A DNA stretch of 64,000 nt from Streptomyces pluripotens (GTDB lineage: Bacteria; Actinomycetota; Actinomycetes; Streptomycetales; Streptomycetaceae). Under the pieces are notes generated by a model. It saw nothing but the letters and a program-made list of their open reading frames with translations. It ran no database searches and had not been told where the DNA came from. Positions 59,154 through 64,000 of this stretch are shown here, one piece after another. The translations under genes and the position numbers were made by a program. Where the stretch lies: positions 6,448,001 to 6,512,000 of the forward strand of contig NZ_CP021080.1 in assembly GCF_000802245.2 (NCBI RefSeq), given 5' to 3'. How positions within the stretch are numbered: position 1 is the stretch's first letter; every line of letters begins with the position of its first letter.

Positions 59154-60182
59154 TTGAAGGCGCTGGTCAAGGAGAAGGCAGAGCCGGGGCTCTGGTTGAT
59201 GGATGTCCCGGAGCCGGCCATCGGGCCCGGCGACGTGCTGATCAAGGTCATGCGAACCGGTATCTGCGGAACCGACCTGCACATCCGGGCCTGGGACGGT
59301 TGGGCCCAGCAAGCGATCAGCACCCCGCTCGTCGTCGGCCACGAGTTCGTCGGGCAGGTCGTGGAGGTCGGACCGGACGTGACCGACATCCGCGTAGGCG
59401 ACCGGGTCAGCGGTGAGGGCCACCTCGTGTGCGGCAAGTGCCGCAACTGCCTGGCCGGCCGCCGGCACCTGTGCCGGGCCACCGTCGGCCTCGGTGTCGG
59501 CCGTGACGGCGCCTTCGCCGAGTACGTCGCCTTGCCCGCGAGCAACGTCTGGGTGCACCGCGTCCCCGTCGACCTCGACATCGCCGCGATCTTCGACCCG
59601 TTCGGCAACGCCGTGCACACCGCGCTGTCCTTCCCGCTGGTCGGCGAGGACGTCCTGGTCACCGGCGCCGGACCGATCGGCCTGATGGCCGCCGCCGTGG
59701 CCCGGCACGCGGGCGCCCGCAACGTCGCCATCACGGACGTCAGCGAGGAACGCCTGGAGTTGGCCCGCAAGATCGGTGTGAGCCTCGCCCTGAACGTCGC
59801 CGAGTCCACCATCGCCGACGGACAGCGGGAGCTGGGGCTGCGCGAGGGCTTCGACATCGGCCTGGAGATGTCCGGCCGTCCCGAGGCCATGCGGGACATG
59901 ATCGCCAACATGACGCACGGCGGCCGAATTGCCATGCTCGGCCTGCCGGCGCAGGAGTTCCCGGTCGACTGGGCGCGGATCGTCACCTCGATGATCACCA
60001 TCAAGGGCATCTACGGCCGAGAGATGTTCGAGACCTGGTACGCGATGTCGGTGCTGCTGGAGGGGGGTCTCGACCTCGCCCCCGTGATTACCGGCAGGTA
60101 CGGCTACCGCGACTTCGAGGCGGCCTTCGCCGACGCCGCTGCCGGCACCGGCGGCAAGATCATCCTCGACTGGACCGCGTGA
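59154..60182 (+). CDS. tdh: L-threonine 3-dehydrogenase
   Basis: The 342-aa zinc medium-chain dehydrogenase oxidises threonine to 2-amino-3-ketobutyrate with NAD. The catalytic zinc site is GICGTDLHI and [12 protein letters not shown]. The structural zinc cysteines are [15 protein letters not shown], and the Rossmann motif is [23 protein letters not shown] 59154 is preceded by AGGAG at 8 nt and fits the family N-terminus ([18 protein letters not shown]). It forms an operon with kbl, whose product cleaves the unstable intermediate. Confidence 0.95.
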   Translation: MKALVKEKAEPGLWLMDVPEPAIGPGDVLIKVMRTGICGTDLHIRAWDGWAQQAISTPLVVGHEFVGQVVEVGPDVTDIRVGDRVSGEGHLVCGKCRNCLAGRRHLCRATVGLGVGRDGAFAEYVALPASNVWVHRVPVDLDIAAIFDPFGNAVHTALSFPLVGEDVLVTGAGPIGLMAAAVARHAGARNVAITDVSEERLELARKIGVSLALNVAESTIADGQRELGLREGFDIGLEMSGRPEAMRDMIANMTHGGRIAMLGLPAQEFPVDWARIVTSMITIKGIYGREMFETWYAMSVLLEGGLDLAPVITGRYGYRDFEAAFADAAAGTGGKIILDWTA

Positions 60183-60217
60183 CCCCCTCATCCGCCAGCA
60201 CCTTCAGGAGCTCCTTC

Positions 60218-61411
60218 ATGTTCGACACCGTCCGTGACGACCTGCGCGCCACCCTCGACGAGATCCGCACGGCAGGCCTGCACAAGCCCGAGCGAGTCAT
60301 CGACACCCCGCAGTCCGCGACCGTCAACGTCAGCGCCGGCGGCCGCCCCGGCCAGGTCCTCAACTTCTGCGCCAACAACTACCTCGGCCTCGCCGACCAC
60401 CCCGAGGTGATCGCCGCCGCCCACCAGGCCCTGGACCGGTGGGGCTACGGCATGGCCTCCGTCCGCTTCATTTGCGGCACCCAGGAGGTGCACAAGGAGC
60501 TGGAGGCCCGGCTGTCGGCGTTCCTCGGCCAGGAGGACACGATCCTCTACTCCTCCTGCTTCGACGCCAACGGCGGTGTCTTCGAGACCCTGCTCGGCGA
60601 GCAGGACGCGGTGATCTCCGACGCTCTCAACCACGCCTCCATCATCGACGGCATCCGCCTGTCCAAGGCCCGCCGCTTCCGCTACGCGAACCGCGACCTC
60701 GCGGAGCTGGAGGCCAGGCTCAAGGAAGCGCAGGACGCTCGCCGCCGCCTGATCGTCACCGACGGCGTCTTCTCCATGGACGGCTACGTCGCCCCGCTCG
60801 CTGAGATCTGTGACCTCGCCGACCGCTACGACGCCATGGTGATGGTCGACGACTCGCACGCCGTCGGCTTCACCGGTCCCACCGGCCGCGGCACCCCCGA
60901 ACTGCACGGGGTCATGGACCGTGTCGACATCGTCACGGGCACCCTCGGCAAGGCCCTCGGCGGCGCCTCGGGTGGGTATGTGGCGGCCCGTGCGGAGATC
61001 GTCGCCCTGCTGCGCCAGCGCTCCCGCCCCTATCTGTTCTCCAACACCCTGGCCCCGGTGATCGCCGCTGCCTCCCTGAAGGTCCTCGACCTGCTGGAGT
61101 CGGCCGACGACTTGCGCGTCCGGCTCGCCGAGAACACCGCCCTGTTCCGCCGCCGCATGACCGAGAAGGGCTTCGACATCCTCCCTGGCGACCACCCCAT
61201 CGCCCCCGTGATGATCGGCGACGCGGCCAAGGCGGCCCGGATGGCCGAGCTGCTCCTGGAACGCGGTGTGTACGTGATCGGTTTCTCCTACCCTGTGGTC
61301 CCACAGGGGCAGGCCCGCATCCGCGTTCAGCTGTCCGCCGCGCACTCCACGGACGACGTCAACCGCGCGGTCGACGCCTTCGTCGCGGCCCGGACACAGC
61401 TGGCGACCTGA
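60218..61411 (+). CDS. kbl: Glycine C-acetyltransferase (2-amino-3-ketobutyrate CoA ligase)
   Basis: This 397-aa PLP alpha-oxoamine synthase has [55 protein letters not shown] and the PLP lysine region [17 protein letters not shown]. It converts 2-amino-3-ketobutyrate and CoA to glycine and acetyl-CoA, the second step of threonine breakdown. ATG 60218 has AGGAG 8 nt upstream; the frame also opens at GTG 60179 overlapping the tdh stop, but that adds 13 unconserved residues. It is followed by a LysR gene. Confidence 0.96.
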   Translation: MFDTVRDDLRATLDEIRTAGLHKPERVIDTPQSATVNVSAGGRPGQVLNFCANNYLGLADHPEVIAAAHQALDRWGYGMASVRFICGTQEVHKELEARLSAFLGQEDTILYSSCFDANGGVFETLLGEQDAVISDALNHASIIDGIRLSKARRFRYANRDLAELEARLKEAQDARRRLIVTDGVFSMDGYVAPLAEICDLADRYDAMVMVDDSHAVGFTGPTGRGTPELHGVMDRVDIVTGTLGKALGGASGGYVAARAEIVALLRQRSRPYLFSNTLAPVIAAASLKVLDLLESADDLRVRLAENTALFRRRMTEKGFDILPGDHPIAPVMIGDAAKAARMAELLLERGVYVIGFSYPVVPQGQARIRVQLSAAHSTDDVNRAVDAFVAARTQLAT

Positions 61412-61427
61412 CCAGCGGACAGCCTGG

Positions 61428-61433
61428 GATAAT
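61428..61433 (+). promoter_or_regulatory. -10 box (GATAAT) of LysR gene
   Basis: GATAAT ends 7 nt before ATG 61441, so the mRNA would be leaderless. No convincing -35 is visible. Confidence 0.45.
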
Positions 61434-61440
61434 TGACTGC

Positions 61441-62343
61441 ATGATCGAGGCACGGCGGCTCCACATCCTCCGTGCGGTGGCCGACCACCGCACCGTGACC
61501 GCGGCAGCCGCCGCCCTCTACCTCACCCCCTCGGCGGTTTCCCAGCAGTTGACGGCCCTGGAGCAGGAGACCGGTCACCGCCTGGTCGAACGCAGTGCCA
61601 GGGGCGTACGGCTCACCCCTGCCGGTGAGATCCTGCTCAGCCACACCAACGCGGTCCTCGCCCAGTTGGAGCGGGCCGAGGCCGAGCTGGCGGCTTACGG
61701 CTCGGGCGAGGCGGGCGAGGTCACCGTGGCGGCGTTCGCAACCGGAATCGCCCAGGTCGTGGCCCCGGCGCTGGTCCGGCTCGCTGGTACCGCGCCCGGG
61801 ATCCACATCCGTGTCCAGGACGCCGAAGGGGACGCCAGCCTGCCCATGGTCCTGGACCGACAGGTCGATGTGGCGGTCGCCGTTGAGTACCGGGGCGCCC
61901 CCTCCGCCGACGACCCCCGGCTCACCCACGTCCCCCTCTACGCCGAGCCGTTCGACGCCGTCGTCCCGGTCGGTCACCGCCTCGCGGACACCGCCGAGGT
62001 CCCCCTCGCCGAACTGGCCAAGGACCCGTGGATCAGTCCGTACCCCGGCAACCCCTGCCACGACGTGGTAGTCCTCGCCTGCGAGAGCGCCGGTTTCCAA
62101 CCCCGCCTGGAGCATTCCTCCGACGACTTCCGTGCCGTCGTCGCCCTCGCCTCGGCCGACGCGGGCGTGGCTCTGGTCCCGCGGTCCGCCCTGCGCGGCA
62201 TGGACCTCAGGGGCGTGGTGGTCCGCCCCGTCGACGGCGTGGCCCCGACCCGCCGCGTTTTCGCCGCCGTACGCCGGGGGGCGGAGGAGCACCCGCTGAT
62301 CCACCCGGTGCTGCAGGCGTTGGGCGAGGCGGCGCGGACGTGA
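61441..62343 (+). CDS. LysR family transcriptional regulator
   Basis: The 300-aa regulator has an N-terminal LysR winged HTH (RRLHILRAVADHRTVTAAAAALYLTPSAVSQQLTALEQETGHRLVERSARGVRLTPAGEILL) and a periplasmic-binding-like effector domain (VTVAAFATGIAQVVAPALVRL, VDVAVAVEYRG, PWISPYPGNPCHDVV). It lies 29 bp after kbl on the same strand, but a -10 box directly in front suggests its own leaderless transcript. Control of tdh-kbl would be unusual for LysR, since the regulated operon is normally divergent; the target is therefore open. Confidence 0.92.
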   Translation: MIEARRLHILRAVADHRTVTAAAAALYLTPSAVSQQLTALEQETGHRLVERSARGVRLTPAGEILLSHTNAVLAQLERAEAELAAYGSGEAGEVTVAAFATGIAQVVAPALVRLAGTAPGIHIRVQDAEGDASLPMVLDRQVDVAVAVEYRGAPSADDPRLTHVPLYAEPFDAVVPVGHRLADTAEVPLAELAKDPWISPYPGNPCHDVVVLACESAGFQPRLEHSSDDFRAVVALASADAGVALVPRSALRGMDLRGVVVRPVDGVAPTRRVFAAVRRGAEEHPLIHPVLQALGEAART

Positions 62344-62432
62344 GGCTGTCCCCGGCCGTGCGGTGAGCCGCGGGGACGAGTTGCGGCCCACGACCCGGAA
62401 CCGCCGGTGCCCGGTCGCTCCGGCCGGGTGAC

Positions 62433-62454
62433 TGTCAGTGCCGGCAGCTACGGT
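62433..62454 (+). promoter_or_regulatory. RecA-NDp/PafBC-type promoter of second MmcQ/YjbR gene
   Basis: TGTCAGTG (62433-62440), eight nucleotides, then TACGGT (62449-62454) match TGTCRGTG-N8-TAnnnT. The hexamers and spacing are identical to those before the macro-domain gene at 12893. ATG 62462 is 8 nt beyond the -10, so the mRNA is probably leaderless. Confidence 0.65.
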
Positions 62455-62461
62455 GCGTGGT

Positions 62462-62821
62462 ATGCCGGATGCTGACGACGTACGCCGTATTGCCCTGTCC
62501 CTGCCGGGCACCACCGAGAAGACCGCCTGGAGCATGCCCACGTTCCGGGTGGCCGGGAAGATGTTCGCGACTCTGCCCGAGGACGAGACCTCCATCGCCG
62601 TGCGCTGTCCCAAGGACGAACGCGACGAACTGGCGCTGGCAGAGCCGGAGAAGTTCTGGATCGCCGGCCACGAGGCTCAGTTCGCCTGGGTGAGAGCGAG
62701 ACTCGCGGCACTGGAGGACGAGGACGAACTGCGGGACATCCTGGCCGACTCCTGGCGGCAGGCCGCTCCGCCTCGGCTCCTGGACGCCCACCCCGAACTG
62801 GGATTGCCGCCAGGGCGGTGA
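62462..62821 (+). CDS. MmcQ/YjbR family protein (second copy)
   Basis: This 119-aa protein has the MmcQ/YjbR pattern: VRRIALSLPGTTEKTAWSMPTFRVAGKMFATLPEDE, AVRCPKDERDELALAEPEKFW, and a C-terminal LRDILADSWRQAAPPRLL helix. It is only distantly similar to the protein at 5158 but shares the fold and a PafBC-type promoter. ATG 62462 fits a leaderless start; the in-frame GTG 62438 would lie inside the promoter. Its biochemical role is unknown. The promoter suggests DNA-damage induction. Confidence 0.87.
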   Translation: MPDADDVRRIALSLPGTTEKTAWSMPTFRVAGKMFATLPEDETSIAVRCPKDERDELALAEPEKFWIAGHEAQFAWVRARLAALEDEDELRDILADSWRQAAPPRLLDAHPELGLPPGR

Positions 62822-62894
62822 GACCGCCGCCCGGCGGTGGGCAACCTCGTGCCGGTGCGGGCGATGGCCCGGGCGCGTCGGTCCGGACGCCCCG

Positions 62895-63815
62895 TCACAC
62901 CCGCACTGGGACCCGGTCCGTTCCCACGAACCCGCCGATCCGCTCACGCAGGCTCCGCGCGTCGAGCCCGTGCGCAGCCTGGTGCTCCTCGATCGTCCCG
63001 TACCGCCGCAGTTCCCGTCGGCTGACGCCGAGGCCCAGCACCCGGTGCGGCACGTCGGACAGCGCCGTGCTCACGGCCGTCGCCGACGTCCCAGCGAGGT
63101 ACGGCTCCACGAGTACGACGTCGGTGCCCGCCATTGCGGTGGCCCGCCGTAGCCCGGCCGCGTCGAAGGGCCGTACGGTCGTCGCGTACAGCACGGTCAC
63201 GTCCAGCCCCTCCGTGGCGGCGAGGACCGCGTCCAGCACCGGCCCGACGGCGGCCACCACACCGCGGCGGCCCGTGCGGACCGTCACGAAGTGGGCACCG
63301 TCGGTCATTCGGCCCTGCTGATTGGCCTGGACGGAGAGCCGCACGTACACCTTGTCGTCGCCCGCGGCGACCGCGTGCCGCAGCAGTGTCTCGGCCTCGT
63401 CGGGATGCCCGGGCACATGCACCGTCCAGCCGTCCAGGGTGTCGAGAAGCGCCACGTCACCGGGGGCCATGTGCGTGAAGCCGCCGGCCGGCCAGTCGAA
63501 GGAGGCGGCCGCGCTCACCAGTACCGCTCCGGCGCCTTGGTGCCCCAGATCCAGCTTGACCTGTTCGAACGGTCGCTCCACGAGGAACGAGGCGAAGGTG
63601 TGAACGACCGGCCGCAGTCCGGTGAGCGCCAGCCCCGCAGCCGCCCCGATGAGGAGCTGTTCGCGGATCCCGACGTTCAGCACCCGGTCGGAGTGTCGGC
63701 GCATGGCCTCACGGAAGCCGTCCTTGCCGATCTCGGCGAGCACGACCGCGAGTCGCGGATTCTCGTCCAGCAGTTGGGAGACGACGGGGGCGAAACGGTC
63801 ACGCATGGTGTCCAT
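62895..63815 (-). CDS. Transketolase C-terminal half (split transketolase subunit)
   Basis: The 306-aa protein corresponds to the pyrimidine-binding and C-terminal domains of transketolase/DXS-type enzymes. It has LNVGIREQLLIGAAAGLALTGLRPVVHTFASFLVERPFEQVKLDL, containing the ThDP-activating Glu in GIREQ, and VALLDTLDGWTVHVPGHPDEAETLLRHAV. The diphosphate-binding N-terminal half is absent and must be supplied by a separate gene, probably upstream beyond base 64000. ATG 63815 was chosen with AAAGGGA upstream. The frame stays open to 63950, but that part is low-complexity Leu/Ser/Pro. Substrate unknown. Confidence 0.88.
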   Translation of the reverse strand: MDTMRDRFAPVVSQLLDENPRLAVVLAEIGKDGFREAMRRHSDRVLNVGIREQLLIGAAAGLALTGLRPVVHTFASFLVERPFEQVKLDLGHQGAGAVLVSAAASFDWPAGGFTHMAPGDVALLDTLDGWTVHVPGHPDEAETLLRHAVAAGDDKVYVRLSVQANQQGRMTDGAHFVTVRTGRRGVVAAVGPVLDAVLAATEGLDVTVLYATTVRPFDAAGLRRATAMAGTDVVLVEPYLAGTSATAVSTALSDVPHRVLGLGVSRRELRRYGTIEEHQAAHGLDARSLRERIGGFVGTDRVPVRV

Positions 63816-63907
63816 CGGAGGGTCCCTTTCGAGGATGGCGGCGGAAAGGACGTCGGGGGGAGAGGAAGACCCGTGAGCGCAGGACCGCGAGGCGGTAGAG
63901 GCGCACA

Positions 63908-63947
63908 GGGATGGGAGGGATAGGAGGGACGGGAGGGCTGAGAGGGG
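63908..63947 (+). repeat. G-tract array (G-quadruplex-prone) upstream of transketolase gene
   Basis: Seven runs of three or four G within 40 bp on the plus strand, continuing as a looser GGA-rich tract to the window end. This is the template strand of the minus-strand gene at 62895-63815. It fits the pattern for G-quadruplex formation. It may simply be a low-complexity spacer. Confidence 0.6.
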
Positions 63948-64000
63948 CAAGAGAGCCTGGAGGCACGGGAGGCTGGAGGCATGGGACGGCGGGGGCTGGA

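Overview
The window reads as a chromosomal segment of a Streptomyces (or very close actinomycete). The DNA is uniformly GC-rich with GC-biased third codon positions. GTG and TTG starts are common, and several starts lie directly behind a -10 box, which suggests leaderless mRNAs. It carries lineage-typical genes: an SsgA-like sporulation protein, a conservon (sensor-like ATPase, roadblock, DUF742, GTPase), an XRE-cupin/small membrane protein pair and a complete hopanoid operon. From memory, the gene order around the hopanoid genes matches the SCO6759-SCO6771 region of S. coelicolor; I could not check this by search. I saw no insertion sequence, prophage, CRISPR array, rRNA or tRNA gene.

Layout. 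0-5.5 kb: a truncated ABC-F gene with what looks like an antibiotic-type attenuator leader (a 3-codon uORF), an ssgD-like gene, a YciI-like protein, endonuclease V, an NAD(P)-dependent reductase-like protein and an MmcQ/YjbR protein. 5.7-10.4 kb: an acyl-CoA operon (CaiB/racemase-like, thiolase, FadB-like) whose promoter holds a KstR-like palindrome, followed by a convergent MerR regulator. 11-24 kb: amino acid permease, macro-domain protein with PfkB kinase, secreted M1 aminopeptidase, second ABC-F protein, Tex, enoyl-CoA hydratase, RsbW-like ATPase, idi and a CDF cation exporter.

24.6-31.7 kb: a tightly coupled group encoding two CDP-alcohol phosphotransferases, a LicC-like nucleotidyltransferase, a glycerol-1-phosphate-dehydrogenase-like protein, a GT2 glycosyltransferase and a TagGH-like ABC exporter. 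It looks like a pathway that makes and exports a phosphoglycerol-type (teichoic-acid-like) glycopolymer or glycophospholipid. It is the best candidate here for an incompletely described system.

32.0-44.9 kb: the hopanoid operon hpnC-hpnD-(46-aa ORF)-hpnE-polyprenyl synthase-shc-hpnG-hpnH-ispG-dxs-hpnO. It carries its own isoprenoid-precursor genes and many stop/start overlaps, including two small coupled ORFs. 45.1-45.9 kb: an XRE-cupin regulator with two TTGCC-N5-GGCAA palindromes in its promoter and a coupled 40-aa membrane protein. 45.9-53.9 kb: tyrosine phosphatase, GH36 alpha-galactosidase, LysM/M23 hydrolase behind a c-di-AMP (ydaO-type) riboswitch, SGNH hydrolase, TetR regulator and an NAPE-PLD-like metallo-hydrolase. 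54.4-59 kb: the conservon plus a GAF protein. 59-64 kb: tdh-kbl threonine catabolism, LysR regulator, second MmcQ/YjbR protein and a transketolase C-terminal half.

A theme across the window is DNA-damage-type promoters. Three genes (two MmcQ/YjbR proteins and the macro-domain protein) have TGTC(A/G)GTG-N8-TAnnnT, the RecA-NDp/PafBC-type motif.
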